Positions 38,020-47,233 of a DNA stretch of 48,349 nucleotides are shown here, piece by piece. Made by a program: the position numbers and the translations under genes. Position 1 is the first letter of the stretch. Each line of letters opens with the position of its first letter. The stretch is from Alphaproteobacteria bacterium. Its GTDB lineage: Bacteria > Pseudomonadota > Alphaproteobacteria > Geminicoccales > Geminicoccaceae. A model generated the notes under the pieces. It was not told where the DNA came from. It saw only the letters and a program-made list of their open reading frames with translations, and searched no databases. The DNA lies in the NCBI GenBank assembly GCA_027045875.1, contig JALUAG010000064.1:1-48349 (forward strand). The letters are read 5' to 3'.

Positions 38020-39111
38020 TCAGTCGTTCTTCACATAGAGGGCGAGGTGATCGCCGCCCGCGCGCAGATCGTCCACGGGCTCGAAACGGGGAGCCACGTC
38101 CACCCGCGCGAACCCGAGCGCCCCCACCGCCGTCAGCGCGTCGCCGCCGAGCAGCAGGGGGGCCGATGCGATCCACAGGCGATCGACGAGGCCGGCCCGC
38201 AGCAGCGCCGCCACGAGCTCGCCGCCGCCCTCCACCAGCAGGCGGGTGATACCGCGTTCGGCGAGCCGGGCCAAGGCGTTGGGGAGGAAGGGCTCGGCCA
38301 CCGGCAGGAGCTCGGCGCCCGCATCCTCGAGGGCGCGCGCGGCGGCCGCCGGCGGATCGGCCGCGGTCAGGATCCAGAGCGGCCGCGCCGGGGCGTCGGC
38401 CAGGAGGCGGGCCCGCGGCGGAAGGCGCAGCCGCCGGTCGGCCACGATCCGCACCGGGCTCCGTTCCTCGAGGCCGGGGATGCGGCAGGTGAGGAGCGGG
38501 TCGTCGGCGAGCGCGGTGCCGCTTCCGATCATCACCGCGTCGTGGGTGGCCCGCAGCCGATGGCCGGCGAGGCGCGCCCGGGGACCGGTGATCCAGCGGC
38601 TGTGACCGGCCGCGGTGGCGATACGGCCGTCGAGGCTGGTCGCCAGCTTGACGGTGACGAGGGGGCGGCGGTCGCGGATGCGCCGGAAGAGCCCGGCGTG
38701 CTGGAAGCGGGCCTCCTCCTCGAGACAGCCGAGATCGACCGGGATGCCGGCGGCGCGCAGGGCGGCGATGCCCCTGCCGTCGACCCGGGGATCGGGATCG
38801 CGGCAGGCGACGACCACGCGGGCGACGCCGGCCCGGATCAGGGCCTCGGTGCAGGGTGGGGTGCGCCCCTGGTGGGCACAGGGCTCCAGGGTCACGTAGG
38901 CGGTGGCGCCGCGAGCGGCGGAGTCCGCCCGCCGCAGGGCCTCGGTCTCGGCGTGGGGGCGGCCGCCGGGCCCGGTCCAGCCGCGGCCGACGATCCGCCC
39001 GTCGCGGACGATCACGCAGCCGACGGAGGGGTTGGGCCAGCAGCGGCCGAGCCCGCGCCCGCCCAGCAGCAGCGCGGTGCGCATGAAACGCGCATCGGTT
39101 CCGGCGCTCAT
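38020..39111 (-). CDS. ribD: Bifunctional riboflavin deaminase/reductase
   Basis: A 363-residue protein. The N-terminal cytidine-deaminase-fold domain (about 1-145) has zinc motifs PHAETEAL and [13 protein letters not shown]. The C-terminal NADPH reductase domain (about 150-363) has [35 protein letters not shown] and [14 protein letters not shown]. It performs steps 2 and 3 of riboflavin synthesis. Its ATG 39111 overlaps the nrdR stop by 4 nt (ATGA). Confidence 0.96.
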   Translation of the reverse strand: MSAGTDARFMRTALLLGGRGLGRCWPNPSVGCVIVRDGRIVGRGWTGPGGRPHAETEALRRADSAARGATAYVTLEPCAHQGRTPPCTEALIRAGVARVVVACRDPDPRVDGRGIAALRAAGIPVDLGCLEEEARFQHAGLFRRIRDRRPLVTVKLATSLDGRIATAAGHSRWITGPRARLAGHRLRATHDAVMIGSGTALADDPLLTCRIPGLEERSPVRIVADRRLRLPPRARLLADAPARPLWILTAADPPAAAARALEDAGAELLPVAEPFLPNALARLAERGITRLLVEGGGELVAALLRAGLVDRLWIASAPLLLGGDALTAVGALGFARVDVAPRFEPVDDLRAGGDHLALYVKND

Positions 39112-39575
39112 GTGAGCTGGTCTTCCGCCTCCGGCAGGCGGCGGATGAACTCCTCGAAATCGCGGGCGGTGGCGAAATCGCGGTAGACCGAGGCGAAGCG
39201 CACGTAGGCCACCTCGTCGAGCTCGGCGAGACTGGCCATTGCCAGCTCGCCGAGACGGGTCGAGGGCACCTCGGTCTCGCCGCTGGTCTCGAGACGCCGC
39301 ACGATGCCGTTGACGATGCGGTCGATCTGCTCCTCGCCGATGCCCCGCTTGCGGGTGGCGATGCGGATCGAGCGGGCGAGCTTGTCGCGGTCGAAGGCGG
39401 TGCGCCGCCCGTCCTTCTTGATCACCACGATGTCGCGGAGCTGGACCCGCTCGAAGGTGGTGAAGCGGGCGCCGCAGCTCCCGCACTGGCGCCGGCGGCG
39501 GATCGCGGTGGCATCCTCGACGGGGCGCGAATCCTTGACCTGGGTGTCCTCGGAACCGCAGAAGGGGCAGCGCAT
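39108..39575 (-). CDS. nrdR: Transcriptional repressor NrdR
   Basis: Zinc-ribbon/ATP-cone regulator of ribonucleotide reductase genes, 155 residues. The zinc ligands are Cys3, Cys6, Cys31 and Cys34 ([16 protein letters not shown]). The ATP-cone (about 46-140) starts [18 protein letters not shown]. It senses ATP/dATP and binds paired NrdR boxes. It is the second gene of the run behind rpiB with a 32-nt gap. The usual glyA gene between rpiB and nrdR is absent. Confidence 0.97.
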   Translation of the reverse strand: MRCPFCGSEDTQVKDSRPVEDATAIRRRRQCGSCGARFTTFERVQLRDIVVIKKDGRRTAFDRDKLARSIRIATRKRGIGEEQIDRIVNGIVRRLETSGETEVPSTRLGELAMASLAELDEVAYVRFASVYRDFATARDFEEFIRRLPEAEDQLT

Positions 39576-39607
39576 ACGGTGATCCGTCCGGTTGCAACTC
39601 CAGGCCG

Positions 39608-40072
39608 CTATATAGCAGCCGGTCCTTCTCCCGCCACCGGCAGACCGCTCAGCTTGGCCACCCGCCGCGCATGGCGGCCGCCCGCGAAGGGTGTCGAGAG
39701 GAAGACCTCGAGGCAGTCGCGGGCGACCGCGATGCCGAGGATGCGGGCCCCCAACGCCAGCACGTTGGCGTCGTTGTGCTCGCGGGCGAGGCGGGCGGTG
39801 GTGACATCGTGGCAGAGGGCGGCGCGCAGATGGCTGTGGCGGTTGGCGGCCATCGAGATGCCGATGCCGGAGCCGCAGACGATGACGCCGATCTCGGCGC
39901 GACCCTCGGCGAGCGCCGCGGCCAGCGCATCGGCCATGTCCGGATAGTCGACGGAATGGTCGTCGTTGACCCCGAGATTCAGCACCTCGTAGCCCTTCTC
40001 CCGGGCGAAGGCGAGCAGCTCGTCCTTGAGCCGATAGCCGGCGTGGTCGGCGGAAAAGGCGATGCGCGTCAT
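39608..40072 (-). CDS. rpiB: Ribose 5-phosphate isomerase B
   Basis: Interconverts ribose 5-phosphate and ribulose 5-phosphate, the latter being the substrate of RibB further along the same strand. It has 154 residues. [12 protein letters not shown] at the N-terminus supplies substrate-binding Asp and His residues, and the catalytic cysteine is Cys66 in [35 protein letters not shown] completes the family pattern. It heads the nrdR-rib-nusB-thiL run and is divergent from the SRPBCC gene. Confidence 0.96.
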   Translation of the reverse strand: MTRIAFSADHAGYRLKDELLAFAREKGYEVLNLGVNDDHSVDYPDMADALAAALAEGRAEIGVIVCGSGIGISMAANRHSHLRAALCHDVTTARLAREHNDANVLALGARILGIAVARDCLEVFLSTPFAGGRHARRVAKLSGLPVAGEGPAAI

Positions 40073-40156
40073 GGGCGTGGGTCCCGCGGTCCTGCGGCCG
40101 CAGCATGCACCGAGGGGAGGCACCGGCGCAAGGCGGAGGCCGGTCGTGCGGCGCGC

Positions 40157-40185
40157 TTGCACGGGGTTGGGGCGGCCCATATCCT
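40157..40185 (+). promoter_or_regulatory. Promoter of the SRPBCC-hutH unit
   Basis: TTGCAC (40157-40162) and TATCCT (40180-40185) are exactly 17 nt apart, about 60 nt before the ATG at 40246. This is one of the best sigma-70 matches I found in the window. Confidence 0.5.
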
Positions 40186-40245
40186 GATCCCGCGCCGATC
40201 ATTCCGGCCGGTGCGGTACGACCAACGGATCGGGGAGCGTCCGCC

Positions 40246-40677
40246 ATGCCGCAGGTCACCATGTCCACCGAACTCGCCGCCGACCCCAACGAGCTGTGGA
40301 AGGCGATCGGCGGCTTCGCCCGGATCGCCGACTGGCATCCGGCCATCGAGCGGGCCGACATCGAGGGCGAGGAAGGCAAGAAGGGCACCATCCGCCGTCT
40401 CCGGCTCGTGGGGGGTGGCGAGATCGTCGAGCGGCTCGAGGAGATCAGCCCCACCGAACGGGTCTACCGCTACACGATCGAGCAGGGACCGCTGCCCGTC
40501 GGCTCCTACGAGGCGGAGATCCGCGTCAAGGACACCGGCGACGGCACGAGCACGGTGGAATGGTCGAGCAGCTTCGAGGCCAAGGGGGTGAGCGACCGGG
40601 AAGCGGTCGAGATCATCCAGGGCATCTACAAGGCGGGCCTCGACAATCTGGCGAAGCTCTACGGGCTCAAACGCTGA
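40246..40677 (+). CDS. SRPBCC (START/Bet v1-like) small ligand-binding protein
   Basis: A 143-residue single-domain protein of the polyketide-cyclase/dehydrase-like SRPBCC superfamily, with a hydrophobic pocket built on a helix-grip fold. [21 protein letters not shown] at the N-terminus, the [20 protein letters not shown] strand pair and the C-terminal helix [18 protein letters not shown] are typical. There is no signal peptide. The ligand and reaction are unknown. GGGGAG lies upstream of ATG 40246. It is followed after 28 nt by hutH on the same strand, a pairing I cannot explain from known histidine catabolism. Confidence 0.85.
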   Translation: MPQVTMSTELAADPNELWKAIGGFARIADWHPAIERADIEGEEGKKGTIRRLRLVGGGEIVERLEEISPTERVYRYTIEQGPLPVGSYEAEIRVKDTGDGTSTVEWSSSFEAKGVSDREAVEIIQGIYKAGLDNLAKLYGLKR

Positions 40678-40705
40678 AGGCGGGGCGTCGGAGGGTAGGC
40701 GGGGC

Positions 40706-42220
40706 ATGACGGAGCCGCGGCTCGAACCGGGGCGCCTGCGGCTGAACACCCTGCTCGACTGGGTGGCGCGGGGTCCGCTCCGTCTCGAACTCGATCCGGG
40801 CTGCCGGCCCGGACTGGAGGCGGCGGCGGCGCTGGTGGCGGAGCGGGCGCGTGGCGATCGGCCGATCTACGGCGTCAACACCGGTTTCGGCAAGCTCGCC
40901 CGGGTGCGCATCCCGCCGGACCGGGTGCGCGAGCTGCAACGCCGTCTCGTGCTGTCGCACATGTGCGGCGTCGGCGAGCCGCTTGCGGCCGATGTCGTGC
41001 GCTGCGTGCTGGTGCTGAAGGCGGCGAGCCTGGCGCTCGGCCGCTCCGGCGTGCGGCCGGTGGTGGTGGAGGCGCTGCTCCGGCTCCTCGCCGCCGACTG
41101 CCTGCCGGTGATCCCGGCCCGCGGGTCGGTGGGCGCCTCCGGGGATCTGGCACCGCTCGCCCATCTGGCCGGAGTCCTGATCGGCGTAGGAAGGGCGACC
41201 CTCGGAGGGGAGGTGCTGGAGGCGGGCGAGGCGCTCGCGCGCATCGGCATGGCGCCGCTGGTGCTGGAGGCCAAGGAGGGGCTCGCGCTCCTCAACGGCA
41301 CCCAGGTCTCGACGGCGCTCGCCGTCACCGCCTGGGGCAAGGCGCGGCGGCTGTTCGAGGCGGCGCTGGTGGCGGGGGCCATGAGCGTCGATGCGGCCCT
41401 CGGCAGCGACGTGCCCTTCGATCCGCGCCTACAGCGGGTGCGCAACCAGCCCGGGCAGGCGGAGGTGGCGGCGCGGCTCGCGGAACTCCTCGCGGGCAGT
41501 GCCATCCGCGCCTCGCACGAGGACTGCGACCGGGTGCAGGATCCCTACTGCCTGCGCTGTCAGCCGCAGGTGATGGGGGCGGCCTGGGATCTCCTCCTCG
41601 ACGCCGCCATGACCCTCGAGCGGGAGGTCAACGGGGTGTCCGACAATCCTCTCGTCTTCGCCGAGGAGGGCGCAATCCTCTCGGGCGGCAACTTCCACGC
41701 CGAGCCGGTGGCCTTCGCCGCCGACCGCATGGCCCTCGCGCTGGCGGAGATCGGCAGCCTCTCGGAGCGGCGGGTGGCGATGCTCACGGACGGCACGATC
41801 AGCAACCTGCCGCCGTTCCTGGCCGCCGATCCGGGGCTCGATTCGGGCTTCATGCTGGCCCAGGTGACGGCCGCCGCGCTGGCCGCCGAAAACAAGCATC
41901 TGGCCGGGCCGGTCTCCACCGACAGCATCCCCACCTCCGGCAACCAGGAGGACCATGTCAGCATGGCGACCTACGCCGCGCGCCGGCTGCACGCCATGTG
42001 CGACAACCTCGCCCGCATCCTCGCCGTCGAGCTGCTGGCCGCGGCCCAGGGGATCGAGTACCGGCGGCCGCTGCGCTCGAGCGCCGCGCTCGAGGAGGTG
42101 CATGCCTGGCTGCGGACCGGATCCCCGCCGCTCACCGAGGACCGCCCGCTGGGCCCCGAGATCGAGGCGCTGGCGGCGCGCCTCCTCGACGGGCACCTGC
42201 CGCTGCCCGACGGTGCCTAG
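40706..42220 (+). CDS. hutH: Histidine ammonia-lyase
   Basis: Removes ammonia from L-histidine to form trans-urocanate, the first step of histidine degradation. It has 504 residues, a standard length. The self-processing MIO triad is Ala144-Ser145-Gly146 in GSVGASGDLAPLAHLA, with IYGVNTGFGKLA, LLNGTQVSTALA and PTSGNQEDHVSMATYAARRL around the active site. Histidine rather than Phe/Tyr specificity is favoured by overall similarity to HutH. hutU and the formiminoglutamate genes are not nearby. GGAGGG lies upstream. The stop overlaps the stop of convergent thiY by 4 nt. Confidence 0.95.
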   Translation: MTEPRLEPGRLRLNTLLDWVARGPLRLELDPGCRPGLEAAAALVAERARGDRPIYGVNTGFGKLARVRIPPDRVRELQRRLVLSHMCGVGEPLAADVVRCVLVLKAASLALGRSGVRPVVVEALLRLLAADCLPVIPARGSVGASGDLAPLAHLAGVLIGVGRATLGGEVLEAGEALARIGMAPLVLEAKEGLALLNGTQVSTALAVTAWGKARRLFEAALVAGAMSVDAALGSDVPFDPRLQRVRNQPGQAEVAARLAELLAGSAIRASHEDCDRVQDPYCLRCQPQVMGAAWDLLLDAAMTLEREVNGVSDNPLVFAEEGAILSGGNFHAEPVAFAADRMALALAEIGSLSERRVAMLTDGTISNLPPFLAADPGLDSGFMLAQVTAAALAAENKHLAGPVSTDSIPTSGNQEDHVSMATYAARRLHAMCDNLARILAVELLAAAQGIEYRRPLRSSAALEEVHAWLRTGSPPLTEDRPLGPEIEALAARLLDGHLPLPDGA

Positions 42221-43158
42221 CGGGCGAACAGATCGACGGCGTAGGTCTCGACCGGGGGCGGATTGTCGATCAACCCCCGTTCCTCGAGGAAGGTGGCGAA
42301 GCGGCGGTAGCGGCCGACATCGAGGGCCGCCGGTCGCAGCGCGAAGCGGGGCAGGGTGTCCCGCCAGGCGCGGGCGTTGAGCTCGTCGTCGAGCTCGGCG
42401 GCGGTACCCTTGAAGATGTTCCACGCCTCCTCGGGGTGGTTGACGAGCCACAGGGTCGCCTTCTCGACCGCGGTCAGGAAGGCGCGCAGGCGCGGATCGT
42501 CGAGCCGGTCGGCGCGGGCCACGTAGATGAGCTCGTCGTAGGCGGGCACGCCCTCCTCCTCGGGATAGAAGGCGCGGCCGGGGGCCCCGACGAGGTCCAT
42601 CTGGTTGAGCTCGAAATTGCGGAAGGCGCCGATCACCGCGTCCACCTGGCCGCTGATCAGCGAGGGCGAGAGGGAGAAGTTGACGTTGACCAGGGTGATG
42701 CGGTCGAGGGACAGGCCGTAGCGCTCCAGCATGGCGCCCAGGAGGGCGTCCTCGAAGCCGCCCACCGAGAAGCCGACCTTGCGGCCGTCCAGATCCTCGA
42801 TGCTGGTGATGGGACCCGAGGCCAGCACGACGAGGCTGTTGAGGGGCGTCGCCACCAGGGTGCCGATGCGCACGAGCGGCAGGCCCTCCGCCACCTGGAG
42901 ATGGAGCTGGGGCTGGTAGGAGACGGCGATGTCGGCCCGTCCGGCCGCCACCAGCTTCGGGGGGTCGTTGGGATCGGCGGGAGCGACGAGGTCCACCTCC
43001 AGCCCCTCGGCGGCGAAGAAGCCCTTCTCGCGGGCGACGATCAGCGGTCCGTGATCGGGATTGACGAACCAGTCCAGCATCACCGTCAGCTTCTCGGCGG
43101 CGCGCGCGGGCGCGGCGAGGAGCAGCAGGACGGCGAGGACGACGGCCGAGCGGCGCAT
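42217..43158 (-). CDS. thiY: ABC transporter pyrimidine-binding protein (ThiY/NMT1-like)
   Basis: Exported solute-binding protein of 313 residues; the signal peptide is about 1-20 (AARA). It belongs to the NMT1/THI5-like group: LTVMLDWFVNPDHGPLIVA at the mature N-terminus is the hallmark, and VSYQPQLHLQVAEGL and GRKVGFSVGGFED follow the fold. ThiY proteins bind formylamino- or hydroxymethyl-aminomethylpyrimidine for uptake. It is the last gene of the TPP-riboswitch operon, 24 nt after thiX, with GGAGGA before ATG 43158. The exact pyrimidine is inferred from family and context. Confidence 0.92.
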   Translation of the reverse strand: MRRSAVVLAVLLLLAAPARAAEKLTVMLDWFVNPDHGPLIVAREKGFFAAEGLEVDLVAPADPNDPPKLVAAGRADIAVSYQPQLHLQVAEGLPLVRIGTLVATPLNSLVVLASGPITSIEDLDGRKVGFSVGGFEDALLGAMLERYGLSLDRITLVNVNFSLSPSLISGQVDAVIGAFRNFELNQMDLVGAPGRAFYPEEEGVPAYDELIYVARADRLDDPRLRAFLTAVEKATLWLVNHPEEAWNIFKGTAAELDDELNARAWRDTLPRFALRPAALDVGRYRRFATFLEERGLIDNPPPVETYAVDLFAR

Positions 43159-43182
43159 GGGGTTTCCTCCTTCCGTTCGTGG

Positions 43183-43932
43183 TCAGGTCTCGGGCAGGGT
43201 CTCGCGCTGCCAGGGCACGAGCCGCCGGGCGGCGCGATCGACGGCGAAGTAGAGGGCGAGCGCCATCAGCGCGAGCAGGAACAGGGCGGCGAAGACGAGA
43301 TCCACCTGCATGCGGGCGTTGGCGTGGAGCATGAGATAGCCGAGGCCGGCGCTGGAGCCGACCCACTCGCCCACCACCGCGCCGATGGGCGCCACCGAGG
43401 CCGCCACCCGGAGCCCGGAGCCGAGGGCGGGCAGGGCGGCGGGCAGCCGGATGCGCCACAGGACGGCCAGGGGGCGGGCGTTCATCACCCGGGCGAGCTC
43501 CAGCCAGCCCGGGTCGGTGCGGCGCAGCCCGTCGAAGAAGGCGGCGGTCACCGGAAAGTAGATGATGAGCACCGCCATGGCGATCTTGGAGGCCATGCCG
43601 TAGCCCAGCCAGAGCACCAGCAGGGGGGCGAGGGCGAACACCGGCAGCGCCTGGCTGACGACGAGAAGCGGCATCAGCCAGCGGCGGGCGGGCGCCCAGG
43701 CGGTGAGCAGGATGGCGCTCGCGGCGCCGACGAGACTGCCGATCAGGATGCCGAGGAGGATCTCGGTGGCGGTGACGAGCGCATGCTCGAGGAGGAGATC
43801 GCCGCGGGCGAGGAGCACGCGCCCCACCGCCAGCGGCCCCGGCAGGATGTAGGGGGGCGCCCCGGTGGCCCAGACGAGGAGCTGCCAGCAGACCAGCAGA
43901 CCGAGGGCGGTGATCAGGGGGCGGACGCCCAT
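43183..43932 (-). CDS. thiX: ABC transporter permease for thiamine pyrimidine
   Basis: A 249-residue inner-membrane protein with about six helices and the permease coupling loop around ELARVMNARPLAVLWRIRLP. GEWVGSSAGLGYLMLHANA is shared with SsuC/TauC/ThiX-type permeases. With thiZ and thiY it forms the importer of the pyrimidine half of thiamine. Its ATG 43932 lies 19 nt inside the thiZ frame, indicating coupled translation. Confidence 0.92.
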   Translation of the reverse strand: MGVRPLITALGLLVCWQLLVWATGAPPYILPGPLAVGRVLLARGDLLLEHALVTATEILLGILIGSLVGAASAILLTAWAPARRWLMPLLVVSQALPVFALAPLLVLWLGYGMASKIAMAVLIIYFPVTAAFFDGLRRTDPGWLELARVMNARPLAVLWRIRLPAALPALGSGLRVAASVAPIGAVVGEWVGSSAGLGYLMLHANARMQVDLVFAALFLLALMALALYFAVDRAARRLVPWQRETLPET

Positions 43933-44690
43933 GCCTCCTCCATCCTGGCGTCCGAGGCGGCGAGTTCCTCGAGGAGCTCGGCTTCCAGTGCGAGGAGAGC
44001 GGGATCGCCCAAGGGGCGCGGCGGCGGGCCGGGGGGTGCCGCGATCTCGCGCAGGGTCACGGGCTGGCCGCCCATCACCAGGATGCGGTGGCCGAGCCGC
44101 AGCGCCTCGAGGGGGCTGTGGGTCACCAGCAGCACGGTGTGCCGGTCCAGAAGACCCGCCGCCATGTCCTGCAGCCGGTGGCGGGAGATGGCGTCGAGGG
44201 CGGAGAAGGGCTCGTCCATGAGCACCACCGGCCGCTCCTCGAGGAGGGTGCGGGCGAGGGCCACCCGCTGCCGCATGCCGCCCGAGAGTTCCGCCGGCAG
44301 GGCCGACAGGCGATGGCCGAGCCCGAGCCGGGCCAGAAGCTCGCGCGCCCGCCTCTCGCGCTTCGCGCGCTCGCCGGCGCCCTCGCCGCGCAGGCGATGG
44401 CCGAGCAGGCTGTTGTCGAGCACGTTCAGCCAGGGCAGCAGCAGGTCCTGCTGGGCCATGAGGGCGATGCGACCGGCGAGCGGGCGGCCGTCGTCGGCCT
44501 CCACCCGGCCACCTTCCACGAGCCCGGCGATCAGGCGCAGAAGGGTGGTCTTGCCGACCCCGGAAGGGCCCAGCAGGCAGGTCCAGGCGCCGGCCGCGAA
44601 GCGGCAGGAGAGATCGGCGAAGAGGAGGGTGCCGCCGAACACCAGACGCGGCACCGAGACGCTGATGCCGGGCGGTGGTTCATGCGCCAT
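43914..44690 (-). CDS. thiZ: ABC transporter ATPase for thiamine pyrimidine
   Basis: A 258-residue cytoplasmic ATPase. Walker A LGPSGVGKTTLLRLIAGL, Q-loop LMAQQDLLLPWLNV, signature LSGGMRQRVALARTL, Walker B VVLMDEPFSALD and switch VTHSPLEAL are complete. It resembles SsuB/TauB/ThiZ proteins, and the thiamine operon context points to ThiZ. A 35-residue C-terminal extension rich in Pro, Leu and Glu follows the core. The start overlaps the upstream TRAP receptor frame by 11 nt. Confidence 0.92.
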   Translation of the reverse strand: MAHEPPPGISVSVPRLVFGGTLLFADLSCRFAAGAWTCLLGPSGVGKTTLLRLIAGLVEGGRVEADDGRPLAGRIALMAQQDLLLPWLNVLDNSLLGHRLRGEGAGERAKRERRARELLARLGLGHRLSALPAELSGGMRQRVALARTLLEERPVVLMDEPFSALDAISRHRLQDMAAGLLDRHTVLLVTHSPLEALRLGHRILVMGGQPVTLREIAAPPGPPPRPLGDPALLALEAELLEELAASDARMEEAWASAP

Positions 44691-45756
44691 CCCGGGCCTC
44701 GAGGAAGCCGCGTACCGAGACCGTGGGCCAGGCGTCCAGCTCCTCGAGCATGGCGGCATAGGAGCGGGCGATGTCGCCGGCGACGCCCTTGCGGTCCGCG
44801 AAGCCCCGCAGGATGGCGCGGGCGCTGTCGCGCGCGCGGGCGACGAGGTCGTCGGGAAAGCGCCGGAGGCGAACGCCGTGGTCCCGCACCAGCGCCCGCA
44901 GCGCAGCGGCGTTGCGCCGTTCGCTTTCGGCGAGGGCGTAGGCGTTCTCGGCCGCACAGGCGGTGGCCACCACCGCCCGCAGCCCCTCGTCGAGGGCCTT
45001 CCAGGTCTCGAGATGGACGAGGCATTCGCTGCTGCCGTTGGGCTCGTGGATGCCCGGCCAGTAGTAGTAGGGGGCCACCTTGTGGAAGCCGAGGGCGAGA
45101 TCGCTCGCCGGTGCGGCGAACTCGGCGGCGTCGATGGCGCCGCTCTGCAGCGCGGGCAGGATCTCGCCGGGCGGCAGGGAGACCTGGATCACGCCGAGGG
45201 GACGGTACATCTCGCCGCCGAGCCCGGGCATGCGCCATTTGAGGCCCTCGAGATCGGCCGCCGAGCGCAGCTCGCGGCGGAACCAGCCTCCCATCGACAT
45301 GCCGGTGTTGCCGGCCATGAAGGGTTTGACGCCGAAGGCCGCGTAGAGCTCGTCCCACAGCTCCTGACCGCCGCCCTGCTCGATCCAGGCGATGTGTTCG
45401 AGGGGCCGCAGCCCGAAGGGCACGGCGGTGAAGAAGGCGGCCACCTCCATCTTGCCCATCCAGAAGATGGAGGCGGTATGGCCGAGCTCGGCGACCCCGC
45501 GGCCGACCGCGTCCAGCACCTCGAAGGCGGGGACGATCTCACCGGCAGCGAAGAGCTCGACGGTGATGCGTCCGTCGCTGAGCCGCGCGATCCGCTCCGC
45601 GAGCCGCCGTGCCGAGACGCCCGGACCGGGGAGATCGCGCGGCCAGGAGGTGACCATCCGCCAGCGATGGCGCGGCTGGGCGCGCAGCACCGCCGGTGCC
45701 GCGAGACCGCCGGCGGCGATGCCGGCGAGCAGGCCGCGTCGCGAGGTGGCGCTCAT
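44680..45756 (-). CDS. TRAP transporter substrate-receptor protein, TakP-like, orphan inside the thiamine operon
   Basis: A 358-residue periplasmic DctP/TakP-family receptor with a twin-arginine-type export signal ([11 protein letters not shown], then a hydrophobic stretch to about residue 26). MVTSWPRDLPGPGVSARRLA, FAAGEIVPAFEVLDAVGRG, ELGHTASIFWMGK, GNTGMSMGGWFRREL and LPPGEILPALQSGAIDAAEF closely follow Rhodobacter TakP, which binds 2-oxoacids with a cation. TRAP systems need DctQ and DctM membrane subunits; neither is present here. The gene overlaps thiD upstream (4 nt) and thiZ downstream (11 nt), so it is firmly in the TPP-controlled operon. Its ligand may be a thiamine precursor or an oxoacid; see findings. 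Confidence 0.9.
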   Translation of the reverse strand: MSATSRRGLLAGIAAGGLAAPAVLRAQPRHRWRMVTSWPRDLPGPGVSARRLAERIARLSDGRITVELFAAGEIVPAFEVLDAVGRGVAELGHTASIFWMGKMEVAAFFTAVPFGLRPLEHIAWIEQGGGQELWDELYAAFGVKPFMAGNTGMSMGGWFRRELRSAADLEGLKWRMPGLGGEMYRPLGVIQVSLPPGEILPALQSGAIDAAEFAAPASDLALGFHKVAPYYYWPGIHEPNGSSECLVHLETWKALDEGLRAVVATACAAENAYALAESERRNAAALRALVRDHGVRLRRFPDDLVARARDSARAILRGFADRKGVAGDIARSYAAMLEELDAWPTVSVRGFLEARDGA

Positions 45757-46568
45757 GGATCCCGCTCCTCCGACCAGAAGGCGAAGAAATGATGGACCGG
45801 CCCGCGACCACCGCCGACCCGCAGCCGGTCGGCGGCAGCGATGGCCTCGGTGAGATACTCCTTGGCCTCGGCCACCGCCTGCGGCAGGGGGCGGCGGCGG
45901 GCGAGCAGGGCGGCGATCGCCGAGGAGAGGGTGCAGCCCGTGCCGTGGGTGTTAGGGGTGGCGATGCGCGGCGCCTCGAGCCAGATGTGCTCGCCGCCGT
46001 GGAGCAGCAGGTCGGGGCTGTCCTCGCCCGCGAGATGACCGCCCTTGAGGAGCACGTTGCGGGCGCCGAGCCCCTGGATGCGGGCCGCGAGATTGCCCAT
46101 CCGGGCCCGTTCCCGGACCGGCGCCTCGCCGAGCAGCACCGCCGCCTCCGGCAGGTTGGGGGTGACGAGATCGGCCAGCGGCAGGAGCTCCTCCCGGAGC
46201 GCCGCCACCGCCTCCTCGCGCAGCAGCCGGTCGCCGCTCTTGGCCACCATCACCGGATCGAGGACGATCCAGCGCGGCTGCCAGTGGCGCAGCCGATCGG
46301 CCACGGCGGCGATCACCTCGGGCCGGTCGAGCATGCCGATCTTGACCGCATCGACGGCGAGGTCGGCGAACACGGCGTCGATCTGGGCGGCGACGAAGGC
46401 GGCGTCCACCGGGAAGATGCCGGTGACGCCCCGGGTGTTCTGGGCGGTCAGGGCGGTGATGGCCGAGCAGCCGTAGACACCCAGTGCCGAGAAGGTCTTG
46501 AGATCGGCCTGGATGCCGGCGCCACCGCCGGAATCGGAGCCGGCGACGGTGAGGGCGATGGCGGTCAC
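45753..46568 (-). CDS. thiD: Hydroxymethylpyrimidine/phosphomethylpyrimidine kinase
   Basis: Phosphorylates HMP twice to HMP pyrophosphate. It has 271 residues of the ribokinase fold. [18 protein letters not shown] at the N-terminus binds substrate, [15 protein letters not shown] is the magnesium/phosphate loop, and [15 protein letters not shown] holds the anion hole and the residue pair of the catalytic centre. The start is GTG 46568 inside the thiE stop. It would use the pyrimidine imported by ThiXYZ, downstream in the same operon. Confidence 0.96.
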   Translation of the reverse strand: MTAIALTVAGSDSGGGAGIQADLKTFSALGVYGCSAITALTAQNTRGVTGIFPVDAAFVAAQIDAVFADLAVDAVKIGMLDRPEVIAAVADRLRHWQPRWIVLDPVMVAKSGDRLLREEAVAALREELLPLADLVTPNLPEAAVLLGEAPVRERARMGNLAARIQGLGARNVLLKGGHLAGEDSPDLLLHGGEHIWLEAPRIATPNTHGTGCTLSSAIAALLARRRPLPQAVAEAKEYLTEAIAAADRLRVGGGRGPVHHFFAFWSEERDP

Positions 46569-47233
46569 GCGGTCTTCCTCCGGGCGAGGGCCTCATCGAC
46601 GACGGCGCGCAGCCGGCGGGCCGCGGCCTCGATGTCGTCGGCGGCGAAGAGGGCGGAGATGACGGCCACGCCTTCGGCGCCCGCCTCGATCACCGAGGCG
46701 GCGTTGTCGGCCGTGATGCCGGCGATGGCACAGACCGGAAACGCCGGCAGACGCTGCCGCAGACGCCGGATCAGCCGGGCCAGACCCTCGGGGCCCAGGG
46801 GCGGATCGCCGGGGTCCTTGCTGGCGGTGGGAAAGGCGGGGCCGATCCCGGCGTAGTCGGCCACCGCGGGATCGATCGCGTCGGCCTCGGCGGCGTGATG
46901 CACGGTGACGCCGACGAGCGCCCCGGCACCGAGCAGCCGACGGGCATCGGCGGGCTCCATGTCCTCCCGGCCGAGATGGACCCCGGCGGCGCCGGCGGCG
47001 AGGGCCACGTCCACCCGGTCGTCGATCACGAGCGGCACCCGGGTCGGCGCCAGCGCCTCGCGCAGGGCCCGGGCGAGGGCGATCACGGGACCCGCGGCGT
47101 ACCGCTTGTCGCGGAGCTGGAGCAGGGTGGCGCCGCCCGCGACCGCCGCCCGCGCACAGGCCACGGGATCGCGGCCGGCGGTGAGAGCGGGATCGAGCAC
47201 GGCGTAGAGGCGCAGGTCGAGGACGGGCTTCAT
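46565..47233 (-). CDS. thiE: Thiamine-phosphate synthase
   Basis: Joins HMP-PP (from ThiD) with thiazole phosphate (from ThiM) to thiamine monophosphate. It has 222 residues, a TIM barrel. [47 protein letters not shown] and [11 protein letters not shown] are the pyrophosphate and thiazole loops. It overlaps thiM (ATGA) and thiD (GTGA) by 4 nt each. Confidence 0.96.
   Translation of the reverse strand: MKPVLDLRLYAVLDPALTAGRDPVACARAAVAGGATLLQLRDKRYAAGPVIALARALREALAPTRVPLVIDDRVDVALAAGAAGVHLGREDMEPADARRLLGAGALVGVTVHHAAEADAIDPAVADYAGIGPAFPTASKDPGDPPLGPEGLARLIRRLRQRLPAFPVCAIAGITADNAASVIEAGAEGVAVISALFAADDIEAAARRLRAVVDEALARRKTA

Noticed and set aside
40963-45792. Plus-strand open frame of about 1600 codons across hutH, thiYXZ, the TRAP receptor and beyond
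   Set aside because: It is low-complexity Arg/Gly/Ala/Pro text antisense or out of frame to seven clear genes; long stop-free shadows are expected at this GC content.
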